Positions 32,616 to 45,393 of a stretch of DNA of 64,000 bases are shown here, piece by piece. A program made the translations under genes and the position numbers. Origin of the DNA: Eustoma russellianum (taxonomy: Eukaryota > Streptophyta > Magnoliopsida > Gentianales > Gentianaceae); assembly GCA_036186865.1 (NCBI GenBank), contig AP025040.1, forward strand, positions 18,606,558 to 18,670,557, in the 5' to 3' direction. The notes beneath the pieces were generated by a model, which ran no database searches, was not told the origin of the DNA, and worked only from the letters and a program-made list of their open reading frames with translations. How positions within the stretch are numbered: position 1 is the stretch's first letter; each line of letters opens with the position of its first letter.

Positions 32616-33356
32616 TGTAGGGGAGAAGCAACAAGTAGGATACAATACCTACAAGGATCAACTTCAAGACAACCAACCAAAATGCTTAACCAATTCACCA
32701 CAATTGATTCACCAAGCAAAGATCAATCTCACATCAAAACCATAAGCAAATTATCCAAGATAAAGCTTCAAACAATACAAGAGATTTATACGTGGAAAAA
32801 CCCCTTCAATGTGAAGGATAAAAAACCACGGAACTTGTAAGGAGTCCACCTTTCTTCTTCTCTTATTATGAAATTGAGGGTAAAAACACCCAAATCAGTC
32901 TACAAGGATGTTACAGTCCACCAACAACAACATACATAAGAGACAACAATTGAAGGAGAACAAAAATGCAGAAATGTCACCAAAATCGCAGCTGACACGA
33001 ACAGCGATTACGAACGATCCAGAGCTCGGATTGAAATTCTGAACGGTCAGAATGTAGCCCTGTGTGTTCCAAAGATGCTGTCCAAATTTCAGCAATATCC
33101 AACGGTTGGATCTCCGGCGATCGTCAAAGAAGCGGAGGCTGCCCAGAAAAACTGCACCTACGCGAAAAACTCTCTCCTCCCTCTTTTCTCTGTTTTTGTG
33201 TGAGTCTCAGATATTCTATAGTGAACACTTCATTTCAGCCAGCTAAAAACACCTTTTTTAAGGGTTTCTCAAACTATTAGGGCCTTATAAAATAAGTGAT
33301 TGGTCTATCACTTACAAAATGTCCAATAACAAATGGATTGGACTAATGCCCCAACA
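32616..33356 (-). repeat. CoG 3' LTR (741 bp)
   Basis: It runs from TGTAGGGG at the left to CCAACA at 33,351-33,356 and matches 37,495-38,236. A purine tract (complement of ATCTCCCCCTCCAGTCC, 33,357-33,373) adjoins it. Confidence 0.95.
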
Positions 33357-33373
33357 ATCTCCCCCTCCAGTCC
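33357..33373 (-). other. CoG polypurine tract
   Basis: On the minus strand it reads GGACTGGAGGGGGAGAT, directly before the 3' LTR. Confidence 0.8.
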
Positions 33374-33402
33374 AATTCGGGGAAGACTATACGCAAAGCT
33401 CA

Positions 33403-36400
33403 TCAAAAGGACATACCTGCAAGCTTGGAACAAAATTCAAGCTTGCTTCCTGGAACTACCTTTGTCAACATATCAGCGTCATTCTTGTTGGTGTGAATCT
33501 TCTTCAACTTCATTAGTTGCTCTTCAATGACATCACGCAACCAATGATACCTCACATCAATATGCTTCGTGCGAGCATGGTACATGCTGTTTTTACTCAA
33601 GTCCATAGCACTTTGACTATCACAAAACACAACATACTCCGTTTGCTTCAAACCAAACTCTTGAAAGAAACATTTCAACCAAAGCATTTCTTTACATGCT
33701 TCCACAGCTGCAATATACTCCGCCTCGGTTGTAGACAATGCTACACACTTCTGTAGCTTGGATTGCCATGAAATGGCTCCCCCGGCAAATTTGAATAAGT
33801 AACTTGAGGTAGACCTTCTGTTATCAAGATCACCAGCCATGTCAGCATCTGTAAACCCCTCAAGAATAGGCTCACCACCTCCAAAACACAAGCTCAATTT
33901 TGAGGTGCCATGCAAATATCTCAAGATCCACTTTACAGCTTCCCAGTGAACCTTGCCTGGGTTAGCCAAGAATCTGCTAACCAATCCAACAGCATGTGCT
34001 ATATCCGGTCTTGTACACACCATAGCATACATCAATGAACCAACAGCAGAAGAGTAAGGAATATGTGACATACTTTCCTTCTCTTTCTCGGTAGTAGGAC
34101 AACACCGCTTGCTCAACTTGAAATGACCTGCAAGTGGTGTATTAACTAGCTTGGCATTCTTCATATTGAACCTTTCAAGCACCCGTTCAATATACTTCTC
34201 TTGTGACAACCAAAGCTTACCAGCTTTTCTATCACGAACAATTTCAATGCCAAGAATCTGCTTTGCAGGACCCAAATCTTTCATATCAAAGGACTTTGAC
34301 AAGTCCTCGTTCAACCTGCGAATCATCTCAACATCTTGTCCCACTATCAGCATATCGTCAACATATAAGCAAAGGATAATGAAGTTACCTTCAGAGAACT
34401 TTCTAAAATAAACACAAGGATCCGCAGAAATCCGCTTGTATTCATTAGTACTCATAAAGGAATCAAACTTGCGGTACCATTGCCTTGGTGCTTGCTTGAG
34501 TCCATAAAGACTCTTTTTCAACTTGCAAACAAAATTCTCCTTTCCTTTGACTTCAAATCCTTCCGGCTGCTCCATGTAAATCTCCTCATGCAAATCACCA
34601 TGTAAAAAAGCAGTTTTTACATCAAGTTGTTCAAGTTCAAGATCCAAACTGGCAGCTAGTCCCAAAATTATACGAATGGAAGTCATCTTCACCACTGGTG
34701 CAAAAATCTCATCAAAGTCGATGCCTTTCTTCTGGTGGCATCCCTTCACCACTAGTCTTGCCTTCCGCCTCACTAGCTTGTGGCCATCTTTCTTGTTCTT
34801 AAACAACCACCTGTTCTTCAAGACTTTCTTCCCTGTTGGACGCTTCACCAAGTCATAGGTTTCATTTTTCTTTAAAGAATCCATCTCCTCTTGCATAGCC
34901 TTAAACCAATGGTCTTTGTCTGGATGTGACAACACCTCTTGAAGACTCTCAGGCTCCCCCTCATCTGTGATTAAGATATAATCTGAACTAGGATAAAGTC
35001 TTGAAGGTTGTCGAACTCGGGTTGACTTTCTAAGTGTTGGCTCTTCCACCTATGGACTGAATTGCTCCCCCTGATTAGAAGACTCTCCATGCTCAATATG
35101 TACATCTTCATTTTCAGGTTGTGGTACCACAACTTCTGGTTGTACCTCTTCAATATGGTCATGTTCATGAATGGTGTCATGACCATCCTCGGGAGCATCA
35201 CCTGTTTGTTGATCATCTGGAACAGAAATAGGAGACATATCAATAGCATCATGAGAGAAATCAGTAGAATGAGACTTACCAGCACCTAAGAGATGAAAAC
35301 ACATCTCGTGCTCATAAAAGACAACATCTCTACTCCTCACAAGGTTTTGCTTTCCTGGATCATAAAGTCTGTAACCAAACTCTTCATCACCATATCCAAC
35401 AAACACACAAAGAGAAGTCTTGAAATCAAGCTTCAATCTCTGTTCCTTCCGCACATGCATGAAAGTCTTGCATCCAAACACCCTCAAATGAGAATAAGAA
35501 CGATCTTTCTCGAACCAAACCCTCTCAGGAATCTCAAACTCCAAAAGAACTGATGGTGCTCTATTTATCAAGTACACAGCGGTTCCAACTGTTTCTCTCC
35601 AAAACGACTTAGGAAGATTGGACATCCTAAGCATACATCTCACTTTTTCAACAATAGTTCTGTTCATCCTCTCGGCAACACCATTGTGTTGTGGAGTACC
35701 AGGTTCTGTTCTTTCATGTCGAATGCCATATTTTGAGCAATATGCTTTAAACTCATTTGAAGTGTATTCACCTCCATCATCAGTTCGGAGACTCTGCAAT
35801 TTGCAATCTGACTCCCTTTCCACTATGGCATGAAACTTCTGAAAGATACCAAACACCTCACTTTTGTTCTTCATCATATAAACCCAAGTTCTACGAGTAG
35901 CATCATCGATAAAAGTAACAAAGTATTTGTTGCCACCAAGTGATTCCACCTCTATGGGACCACACACATCAGAGTAAACTAACTCTAGCTTCACTTTCTT
36001 TCTTGTGGATCTCCTCGGAAAAGAAACTCTATGCTGCTTTCCTGCTAAGCAATGATCACAAGGGTCAAGAGAGATGGTAACATCAACAGGAATAAGAGAC
36101 TTACCAGCCAGCAACTTTATACCCTTCTCACTGACATGCCCCAATCTTCGGTGCCATAAGTTAGGTGAAGTTTTCTCCTCAACAGCATTCAACTCACTAG
36201 TACACACTTTCAAGTGTGTCTTATACAAGGTGCAACAGAGCTTGCCACGAGCAACGGTCAAGGAACCCTTAGACAATTTCCATTTACCCTCACCAAAAGT
36301 GTGCTTGTAACCTTCTTGATCAAGTACATTAGCAGACAATAAATTGAGGCGTAAATCTGGAATGTGGCGAACATCTCTCAATGTCAAATAGCACCCAACA

Positions 36401-37461
36401 CTGGTTTGTACTCGAATATCTCCAATTCCAACAATACTAGCTGAACTCTGGTTTCCCATCTTCACACTACCTAAATCTCCAGCTCGGTAGTCAATAAAGT
36501 ACTCATTAACAGGAACACAATGATAAGAAGCCCCAGTATCAACAAGCCATTCAGAATCGAAATTGTCAACATGACAACAATCCCCAGTAGTACAAATCAA
36601 AGAAACAGAATCATCTGAAGTAGAAGCTGTCGCAGCTGTATTCTTGTCCGCACCCTCTTTGTGATGATCATTTTTCTTCTGTCGCTGATCTCTTTTCAAC
36701 TTATAGCAAAATTTTTGAATATGGCCAGCCTTGCTACAATAGTGACATATCGTGGGTTCTCTCCCATCCTTGGACTTGGACCTGTACTTTGACTTGTCAC
36801 GCCCCTTGGGACATCTACTCTTGCTTTTTCCTCTATTCTCTACAACAAGTGCCTGTGAAATATCAACCCACATCTCCTTTCTTCTAAGCTCTTCATTGAA
36901 CATGCTCTCTTTAATGACATCCAATGAAAGCGTACCATCTGGAGCTGAGTTGCTGATGGACACAACCAGGGTTTCCCAACTGTCCGGCAGAGAACTCAAT
37001 AGGAATAAAGCCTGCAACTCATCATCAAGAATAATCTTCATCACAGTCAACTTGTTAATGATATCTTGAAAGTCACTTAGATGCTCAAAAACTGACTTCC
37101 CTGGCTTCAACTTGAGATTAACAAGTCTCTTAATCAATGAGGCCTTGTTGTGAGCAGTCTTTCTTTCATAAAGACCCTCCAATTTTCTCCACAACTCAAG
37201 TGGCTCATTCTCTTGGGACACATGATTGAATATGCTAATGTCAATCCACTGTCTAATTGTTCCCAAGGTCTTTCTCTTTAGCTTTTCCTATTCTTTATCT
37301 GACATCTTCTCGAGTTTAGTGGGTGTGTCATCTTTCTTGGTTTTATCCACATCAATTGGGTCAAACAAATCTTTACAATATAGCAAATCTTCCATCATTG
37401 GACGCCAAATGGAATAATTGGTTGATGTCAATTTAACCATAGAATGATTTTTGGATTCCAT
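33403..37461 (-). pseudogene. gag-pol: CoG gag-pol polyprotein with two in-frame TAG codons
   Basis: One frame runs from ATG 37,461 (MESKNHSMVKLTSTNYSIWR) to the stop at 33,403, about 1352 codons, the usual length for Tnt1-type elements. It is broken only by TAG at 37,290-37,288 (codon 58, in gag) and TAG at 35,052-35,050 (before RT). Domains: UBN2-type gag; CCHC CHYCSKAGHIQKFC (about residue 239); protease WLVDTGAS (about 308); integrase D (YSDVCGPIE), D (RTDDGGEY), E (HNGVAERMNR); RT with LDVKTAFLHGDLHEEIYME and LYVDDMLIVG; RNase H with VALSTTEAEYIAAVEA and the tail NKNDADMLTKVVP. All catalytic residues I checked are intact. Confidence 0.95.
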
Positions 37462-37479
37462 ATCTACAGTTTAACCAAA

Positions 37480-37492
37480 CGCTCTGATACCA
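37480..37492 (-). other. CoG primer-binding site
   Basis: The complement reads TGGTATCAGAGCG, matching initiator tRNA-Met, 2 bp after the 5' LTR end. Confidence 0.93.
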
Positions 37493-37494
37493 GT

Positions 37495-38236
37495 TGTAGG
37501 GGAGAAGCAACAAGTAGGATACATCACCTACAAGGATCAACTTCAAGACAACCAACCAAAATGCTTAACCAATTCACCACAATTGATTCACCAAGCAAAG
37601 ATCAATCTCACATCAAAACCATAAGCAAATTATCCAAGATAAAGCTTCAAACAACACAAGAGATTTATACGTGGAAAAACCCCTTCAATGTGAAGGATAA
37701 AAAACCACGGAACTTGTAAGGAGTCCACCCTTCTTCTTCTCTTATTATGAAATTGAGGGTAAAAATACCCAAATCAGTCTACAAGGATGTTACAGCCCAC
37801 CAACAACAACATACATAAGAGACAACAATTGAAGGAGAACAAAAATACAGAAATGTCACCAAAATTGCAGCTGACACCAGCAGCGATTACGAACGATCCA
37901 GAGCTCGGATTGAAATTCTGAACGGTCAGAATGTAGCCCTGTGTGTTTTGAAGATGCTGTCCAAATTTCAGCAAACTCCAACGGTTGGATCTCCGGCGAT
38001 CGTCAAAGAAGCGGAGGCTGCCCAGAAAAACTGCACCTACGCGAAAAACTCTCTCCTCCCTCTTTTCTCTGTTTTTGTGTGAGTCTCAGATGTTCTACAG
38101 TGAACACTTCATTTCAGCCAGCTAAAAACACCTTTTTTTAAGGGTTGCTCAAACTATTAGGGCCTTATAAAATAAGTGATTGGTCTATCACTTACAAAAT
38201 GTCCAATAACAAATGGACTGGACTAATGCCCCAACA
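37495..38236 (-). repeat. CoG 5' LTR (742 bp)
   Basis: It matches 32,616-33,356. On the transcribed strand it starts TGTTGGGGC and ends CCCCTACA. The hairpin AAGTGAT-TGGTCT-ATCACTT occurs in both LTRs. Confidence 0.95.
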
Positions 38237-38241
38237 ATAAG

Positions 38242-38860
38242 TTACAAACACGACTGCAGTTGTAAGGGTGATGTAGAAACAAACCTGGTCGAGGTGTGCC
38301 GAGCTCGGTCGAGGTGTCCCGACCTGAAATTTGTAGTTGCCGTGCTGGGAGAAATAAGACAAGTGACTGAAGTAAGTCAGTCGAACTGTGCTGACCTGAA
38401 TATAGTAGTGGCTGAGCTAAGTAAGAATGAGCAAAGTGAAGCTGCGGTGAACTGATGACACACAACTGCCATGCTAAGGTGATCAAGGCAGAGAAAGGAA
38501 GAGCTGAGATGAAGAAGAGCAGCCCATATGAAGAAGGGTAGCAAAACATAACTGGAATAAAGATGTGAGGTGTAGAGGTGACGGGGTAAAGCACAAGTGA
38601 AGTAGAAAAGCTAAGGCAGAGTTGCAACACTTAGTCATGTAAATATTGTAACTTAGTGCTTTTACTGTACATATGTCTGAGCAGAATAGGTAACTAGTCA
38701 TTACCTTTGTAATCGTTAGGAATCAACGTAGATAAACAGTAACCACTTTACAAATGAGAAAATGAAGCCGTTAGAGGTGGAAAAACTCCTATAAAAGGAG
38801 AGTAACTTTGAAAATTTGATCCTTAAGTTGAATGAATTCTAAATTATCTCAATCTTGACA
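38242..38860 (+). repeat. CoH 5' LTR, remaining 619 bp
   Basis: It continues the LTR after CoG and ends CAATCTTGACA at 38,860, just before a primer site. A TATA box lies at 38,790-38,797. No 3' LTR partner is seen in the window. Confidence 0.8.
38790..38797 (+). promoter_or_regulatory. TATA box of CoH LTR promoter
   Basis: TATAAAAG within CTCCTATAAAAGGAGAG, about 70 bp before the LTR end. It fits an LTR promoter, although CoG now splits this LTR upstream. Confidence 0.65.
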
Positions 38861-38873
38861 TGGTATCGGAGCC
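38861..38873 (+). other. CoH primer-binding site
   Basis: TGGTATCGGAGCC, a one-base variant (A to G) of the initiator tRNA-Met site TGGTATCAGAGCC, begins right after the LTR. Confidence 0.88.
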
Positions 38874-38925
38874 CATCTGATTCTTTTTAACTCTGTTTTT
38901 TCTGCAAATCTTAAAAATACTTTAA

Positions 38926-39690
38926 ATGGATACACCATCAGCTCAGTTGAATATACAGAGGCCACATCCACTTCGGATCAATTATCAAGAGTGGTCTGTG
39001 GTCCTTAACTCTTTGATGATTCCTCCAGTGTCATCACTAGCCACAAGCTAAATAGAGATAACTACCTCTCGTGGTCTCGAGGGATGAAAACGTTCATCAC
39101 CAGCAAAAACAAGGAGGAATACTTATATGGAACATTCACTGTTCCATATGCAAATGATGCAAATTACTGGCTCTGGAAGCCGGAGAACGGCATGATAATG
39201 TCGTGGTTAATACGTTCTCTGCAATCCAACATTTCCAATGACTTCATCATGTACAACACCGCAGCAGAAATCTAGGCTGCAATAAAGGAGATTTACTCCA
39301 AACAAGACAACATCTCCGAGCTCTATGAAATCGAAGCTCATCTTTATGAGTTTAAATAAGGCAATCTAGCGGTGCACAAATATTATACCCAAGGCAATGC
39401 AGCATATTTACACCTTTGAGACACATCAGTGAACTTGCATCAGTGATGTTAGTCTATGTAAAGAAATAACTGAGTGGACGCAGATATTTTGCTTCCTTAC
39501 CGGATTAAATCTAGAATTAGACAGTGCTCGAAGTCGAATTCTGAACTCAAAACCGTTTCCGAGCCTGACAGTTGCCTTCGCCGAGATCAAACACGAAGAG
39601 CATCGTAAGAAGGCCATGATGGAAGGTGTTCCAAATATGGAGACTTCATGCATACTGAACAACAAGCAGAAGTATCTGGGTTAGCTGTTA
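38926..39690 (+). pseudogene. gag: CoH gag fragment (copia, UBN2 type)
   Basis: It starts MDTPSAQLNIQRPHPL at ATG 38,926. After stops, MKTFITSKNKEEYLYGTF, MIMSWLIRSLQSNISNDF, EIYSKQDNISELYEIEAHLY and LTGLNLELDSARSRILNSKP follow the copia gag layout. Stops include 39,273 and 39,357. It ends before a zinc knuckle, and the rest of the element is absent, so CoH is a 3'-truncated remnant. Confidence 0.82.
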
Positions 39691-40189
39691 AATGGCGCTT
39701 TACTTCTGCGGAATTGTTCTTTAACTTATCTTGTACTTTAAAGTTTTTTTTTTTAAATTGATTGTCGTTCCATTAATATTTTCGTTTTCGTGTTTCATGA
39801 TGGAATCCAAGAGCCTCACCACCACAACTCCCATCTCCCGAGTAACTACCAACACCACAAGGCAATCGATCTGACCACGCTCTGACTGCCGCTCCTAAAG
39901 CAAGCTCCCTTGATAGAGATTCCCGTTGATGATATGAAACCTGCTTAAGGGACACGTTTTTACCTTTTATCAGCCTAGAGCTCTTACCGTCTTTACCTTT
40001 TATCATCCTGGGTCAGCTGATTTTCTGTGGGTTAGTCTTTTATCCGATTTCACTATATTTGTCTAGACATATATTGTCTGGTGATTTTTCCCTGTCTCTT
40101 TGCAATGAAGGGATCCGAAGTGTTAAGAAATGATGATAACTACAAGTGTTGTCAAACCTGAAAAAAGTGATTTGTTAAAGAAGCTCTAT
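39691..40189. other. Interval with no recognisable feature
   Basis: A small open frame on the minus strand (39,773-40,006) has no domain I recognise. ACCTTTTATCA occurs twice, about 40 bp apart (39,960-40,005). Confidence 0.5.
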
Positions 40190-40842
40190 AATAAGTGAGG
40201 AAGCAGATATGCAAGTGTGATCTTACCTTTGCAAAATATATATCTGTTACTAATGCTGTCACATCACGTAAAACAAGTCTTCTTTCATATCTACATCAAA
40301 TACACTATAATGAAACACAAGATTTGATTAAGAAATCCAAATTTTGATCTCGTAATCTTTATTGTGCCAGTCTCATAGAGCTATGTGGCCGAGGGTGTAA
40401 GTTTTTTTAATGATATTACTGATCCTGTAAAAGTCTACTTTCAGATCACATCATGGTGTATCGTTGAAACATTCCCCCAGTTAATATTGCTAATAGGAAC
40501 CTTTAGGCACCCACGATTATTGCAGGGAGCTTGAATTAATCTTTGTCTATCACCAAAAGTCAACCATATGTGATGGACCAGATGTAGACCATATATAATA
40601 ATAGTGAAATACAAGAGGCATTAAAGAGCGATATCGTAAACCATATGAGCCATTTTGTGTGAACGTGGAAATCATAATAAGAATTAGACACTGAAACAAA
40701 TATGGCTTTAGCCTCCAATAACTTATATTAGTTTGGTGTAGAAATCGAATAAGCATGATTCTGAAATGGCGATGGAAGTATCAAGAATGCACACACATAA
40801 TAGTTAAGGAGGTATCAAGAATACATACACATAATAATATAT
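40190..40842 (+). repeat. Rep R copy 4, diverged
   Basis: It follows the order of copy 3 (47,690-48,180): TCTTCTTTCATAT, an ACAAGATTTGA block, AAAAGTCAACCATATGTGAT (40,555) and TGGCTTTAGCCTCCAATAAC. It is clearly more diverged than copies 1-3. LiA's tail begins at its right end. Confidence 0.7.
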
Positions 40843-41577
40843 GCATTTTTTTATATAAAGGCGGGATCTTTTTGATAATGAAAAACCTCACTTATGGCGG
40901 AGATGACCATATTACAATAATGTATATCGTACGAGAATAAGAAATGTAAAGCCGTGAGAATATGTGATCTCCAATCATATACGATATGCCGCATTAAAAC
41001 CTTGCCAAGTAAAACCACCCTTGTGGATAAAACCTTGGCGAAGGAAAAAGCGTACACATTTATATCATTGGAGTAACTATGCATGAGTATAGTCACGATA
41101 CAACATAATGTGGAATGCAACGGGTATGCTTTGATATGATATGGATCCACTCGAGCGGTGTAGATTAGTTTGATGAACCATCTCAGCAATCTCCAGTGTT
41201 TAGGGAAAACAGAATCACAAAGTGTCCTTGGCATCCATTGTAAATCTCCAAATATCCAGTTCAGCAGTTCTCAAGTAAGCATCCATGAGAGATATCCTCG
41301 ACAAAAAATAACATGATATGCATTAGTGTTCACGGATATATAGAAGTAAGGAGAAGTAATCTGATATTGATGCAAATAACTACCAATGTTGCCCGAAGTC
41401 CTAGGACTGCGGGCAACAAAGCAAACGAACCAAAACCGTCAAAACATGACAAGGATAGTTTATGAGAACAAAGATGAATGTCAAGTCGTACCAAGGTTGT
41501 CTGCATCGCAAGGATACATGCAACAAAACAAATTCTCCAACCCATGAATTTATGCTCTGAGTGCATGTATAGTGCCA
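40843..41577 (-). other. LiA 3' untranslated region
   Basis: It includes the conserved LINE tail (complement of CCTCACTTATGGCGG, 40,886-40,900) and CGCATTAAAACCTTGCCAAG (40,990). It ends in T-rich sequence, an A tail on the LINE strand, next to Rep R copy 4. Confidence 0.7.
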
Positions 41578-42486
41578 TCAGTATAATAAAACCCACGTGG
41601 GTGGCAGTTGAGTTGCTGATGTAAAAATCTTTGTAGACGGTGACATGCATGCAAACTGGCTCAAGTAGTGTGCAACCATGTTGATCTCACTTGGGATGAA
41701 ACGAAGTTGACTGTCTGTGAGCCTCCAAAATAGACTTAACCGAGCGTAGTCTGGCAATAGTCCAAGCTGAGCGTTGTACTGAGTGATTTGTTTGCAATCT
41801 GTCTCGATTATTAGTTGTCGGTGCAGTTGCCCAAAGAACAGAAGACTATAAAGAAGAGCTTGAATTTCAGCTCGTAATGGCGATAGACAAGGGAGCCGGA
41901 ATGAAAGGGCAGCAATCATGCGGCCCTATGAATCCCTCAAAATTGCTCCGACCGAAGCAGAAGAATGGCCTGCCGACGCATCAACATTCAGTTTCAATTT
42001 CCCCGATGGTGGAAGTTCCCATTTTAGTGGCAAGATAGTTTTAGGACGTAGTCTTGGGGAGAAGCCTCCATCAATGAGAGATGACACATATTGAGCCAAA
42101 GCTGTACCAGAAAGTGATGAAGCCCAGTCAAAGCATGATTGGCGAGCTAGATTATAAATATTTGTAACTGGAAGATCGGCATCTCCATATGAATGATTCG
42201 TATATACACGCCAAATGGACCAACAAAGCATAAGAGGGCCAACAACGCGGAAGTTACCTTTGAGGGTTCTATCGGAGGAGGACAACCACCATTGCAATAA
42301 ATAAGGACGAAGTTGCAAATCCTGATGTGGCGGGCCTTCTAGTAACCACAATAATTTCAACCACGCGGGTTTGACATAAGGACATAGAAGGAATAGATGC
42401 ATGAGAGTGGCAGAGTTATTACGGCAAAATAGGCATATAGTAGGACAAATGGTAGAAACTCGCCGCAAATAATCATCAATAGGCAA
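41578..42486 (-). pseudogene. LiA zinc-binding domain and RNase H
   Basis: It reads CPTICLFCRNNSATLMHLFL (C-x2-C...H, zf-RVT-like), then a linker and RNase H: LKLNVDASAGHSSASVGAIL (first Asp), a frame break near 41,925, then LRAEIQALLYSLLFF (Glu) and QLIIETDCKQI (Asp). C-terminal NMVAHYLSQF stands where the family has N-x-x-AD-x-LA. This RNase H type is found in a subset of plant L1 LINEs. Confidence 0.87.
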
Positions 42487-42885
42487 TGAAGAATGTAATA
42501 ATCTTCATGCAAAAATGCTAATTGTTTTTGGTATACCTTGCCACCAAATAAATTTATGTGAGAACAAATGTGCCCGAGATGGTCGAACATCTTCATATGC
42601 CTGGCGAATAGAGAAGATATCAGATGCACTAGAGAGCCATAACAGATTTGGAAGACCGGATGAAAGTTGAAGACAAAGAGAATGAATTGAGCAAATTCGC
42701 TTCCATCCAGGAGAGTCATATAATCGAGGTATATAATCCGCTCAAACCCCATAACAATGATGCATGTATGTTGTCCATAAAGACATGTTATTATGGTAAG
42801 ACCACCATAGTTTACAATCATATGAGCGCTGAATGTGAAACAAATTACGCACTCCCAATCCTCCTTCCATTTCCGAATAACACAC

Positions 42886-44427
42886 TTAATTGAAGGATAG
42901 CCAGTGATGCTTGTCACCCCATAAAAAGGAGGCAATTTTCCAGTTAAGAGCGCGAATAACACTTTTGGGCAGACGGGATGCAACCAATATGTGAAGTGGC
43001 ATAGATGTCAACACAGATTTTAATAAAACCAATCGACTACCTGGAGAAAGGAGACGACTATCCCAGCCAGTAATCCGCGCTTCAAAATGTTGTAGCAAAG
43101 AAGTACAATAAGAAGCTCTATTTATACCACGATAAAGATAAGAACCCAAGTACTTGATCGGCAGTGAGGATGGCTGCATGGATAGGACTTGTGCAACATT
43201 CCGAAGTTGCTATGATGTAACATAAGAACTGACAACAAATTGACTTTTGGTGTAATTAACCAGCTGTCCAGATGCATGTTGGTATTCTTGAAGAAAAGAG
43301 TGGAACCTACTCAAATTTTGCGTTGATGAATTTAAAAAGAGCAATAAATCATCCGCATACGCTAAGTGTGAGACTGGTGGAACCCGGACCAACGAAAATC
43401 CTCGTAAGAAACCAGTGGTAAATAAACAATTTATACCGCAGCTGAAGCCCTCAGGACAAAGTATAAAGAGTAGAGGAGATAATGGATCTCCTTGTTTTAC
43501 TCCACGTGTTGGTGAGAAAAAGCCATAAGATGAACCGTTAATGGCTATGGAAAGCTTGGAAAGGCGCATATTATTCAATATAATGCGAATAAAACGTAGA
43601 TTGAAACCAAACTTAAGAAGTATGGCCTCTAAGTAAGACCAACTGACTCGATCCTTTGCCATGTCCAGCTTGATCATGATATTGCCCCCATGAATTTTCC
43701 TATCCAGTAATGTACCATCTCATTTGCCATCAGTGCATGTTCGCTAATATCATGTCCCTTTAAGAATCCAATTTGCTCCGCAGATATTATTTTTGGTAGT
43801 ATCGTGTTCATACGTGAAGCAATGATTCTAGTAGTAACCTTGCTAAGAAAATCTGAAAGGCAAATGGAACGGAAATTTGCATACGTTGCTGGCCATGATT
43901 TTTTAGGGATCAAAGTTATCAATGATGAAACCATTACCTGCGGTGGAGGCACTTCTAGAAAAAATTCTTGAATGGCAAGAGTGACGTCAAGGTGCAATAC
44001 ATCCCAGTAAGTCCTGAAACAATGGCCGTTAAAACCATCGGGACCGGCAGCGCTGTTTGGACTGAGGTTCCAAACTATAGATTTTATTTCATTGACATCC
44101 GGGATGGGCACTGAGCATGTCATTATCACCTTATGTTAGTAATTGAGGAATCTGCTGAAGAAAGGCGTCTATACCACTCACTGCCACTTGTGCCAACAAG
44201 TTTTTGTAAAAAGTAACTGCTGCATCACCTAATGCTTGATTATCTTGCAGTGTTTCCCCTGTAGGATTTTGTAGATCACGGATTTGTTGGCATCGGTGTC
44301 TGTCTTTAACCAGGGCGTGAAAGTAAGCTGTGTTGGCTTCACCCTCTGCTAGCCATTGAGTTCTAAATTTCTGCATCCAATATGATGTTTGAGCTTTTGT
44401 CGCTTGGAGAAGCTGAGCTTGAGCCAA
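42886..44427 (-). pseudogene. LiA reverse transcriptase
   Basis: The pieces read QWLAEGEANTAYFHALVKDR, SPNSAAGPDGFNGHCFRTYW, FRSICLSDFLSKVTTRIIAS, GFLKGHDISEHALMANEMVH, MIKLDMAKDRVSWSYLEAIL and TRGVKQGDPLSPLLFIL. The catalytic LAYADDLLLF lies at about 43,365-43,336 and KYLGSYLYRG follows. Frameshifts occur near 44,130, 43,675 and 43,200. DMAKDRVSW stands where DMxKAYDRVxW is usual, so residues are lost by the first Asp. Confidence 0.9.
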
Positions 44428-44544
44428 GGAGAGTGTCGTTCTATTTTCAAGCGTAGGGTCATCATCATATTAAGTTTCCAACCTTTTATAATTTTCTTCA
44501 GCCACAGAAACATTGCTAAAGATATTGCCATAAATCTCACGGTT

Positions 44545-45393
44545 TCAACGACGGAGATCTTTCTTAAGATGATTAAGCTTGGAATAGAGACCACGCATGC
44601 CACCAGTCATAGGGTACTGTTGACATTTTTCTTTCACAAAAGCCAAGAAGTCTGAATATAAGGCACATGCATTAATATATCGAAAAGGAATATGGGGTCT
44701 TGTTTGAGATAGCGTGCATTTTAGCAATAATGGGGCATGATCTGAAGTTGCCCTGGGTAAATGGTGAACCACTACATTAGCAAACAAATTTGAGAACGAG
44801 ATTGTACACAAATATCTATCCAAACGACGCATGATTCGTCCCTGTCCAGTCCCACGCGCCCAAGTAAAAAGTGAACCCTTAAAAGGAAGATCTTGCAAAC
44901 TACAAAGATCAACACACTCTTTAAAATCCTCCAATATGCGAAGAGAAGGGGTAGTACGGCCCTTATGTTCTTCTAAGGAGAGAAAAGTATTAAAATCACC
45001 ACCAATTATCCACGGAACCGATATGGTGCAAGACACTTCAACAAGAGAAGCCCAAAGAGGTCGCCTATCAGCTATAGTATGACACTCATAAATGACTGAC
45101 TAGGCGAAAGGCTGTTGTGTTTGTCGATAGACAAAAGAGAAGAGAGTTGTTTGATCACCATGGCTCACAGTAAGTAACTGTAAGGATGATGAATTCCAGA
45201 AGAACCATATATTACCTTGGCAGGTTTCAATAGCATTTGAGAATCCCAGCTTTAAACGGAAAGAAGTAATCTTAGAATAACGTTGTTTCGGGTCAATAAT
45301 TACCAATATGTCCAGTTTTGTGTGACGGAGCAGGGTGATCAAGCGATCTAGAGAGGTACGAATACCTCCGACATTCCATGTAATTGCATTCAT
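44545..45393 (-). pseudogene. LiA ORF2 endonuclease (EEP type)
   Basis: ORF2 starts MNAITWNVGGIRTSLDRLIT at 45,393, overlapping the ORF1 stop as ATGA. After a TAG at 45,102-45,100 it continues with SVPWIIGGDFNTFLSLEEH (GDFN motif), FTWARGTGQGRIMRRLDRYL and ATSDHAPLLLKC (catalytic SDH). The N-terminus is shorter than usual around the QE motif. It would nick DNA for target-primed reverse transcription. Confidence 0.88.

Larger units (their letters stand above)
32616..38236 (-). mobile_element. CoG: Ty1/copia retrotransposon (Tnt1/Tork-like), minus strand, near-complete
   Basis: It has full LTRs (741 and 742 bp), a primer site, a single gag-pol frame with two TAG codons, and a polypurine tract. 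Identical 5-bp duplications ATAAG flank it at 32,611-32,615 and 38,237-38,241. The protein resembles Tnt1/Tork (SDVCGP, TDDGGEY, NGVAERMNR, LYVDDMLIVG). It is inserted in the 5' LTR of CoH. The LTRs differ at roughly twenty positions by eye. Confidence 0.97.
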
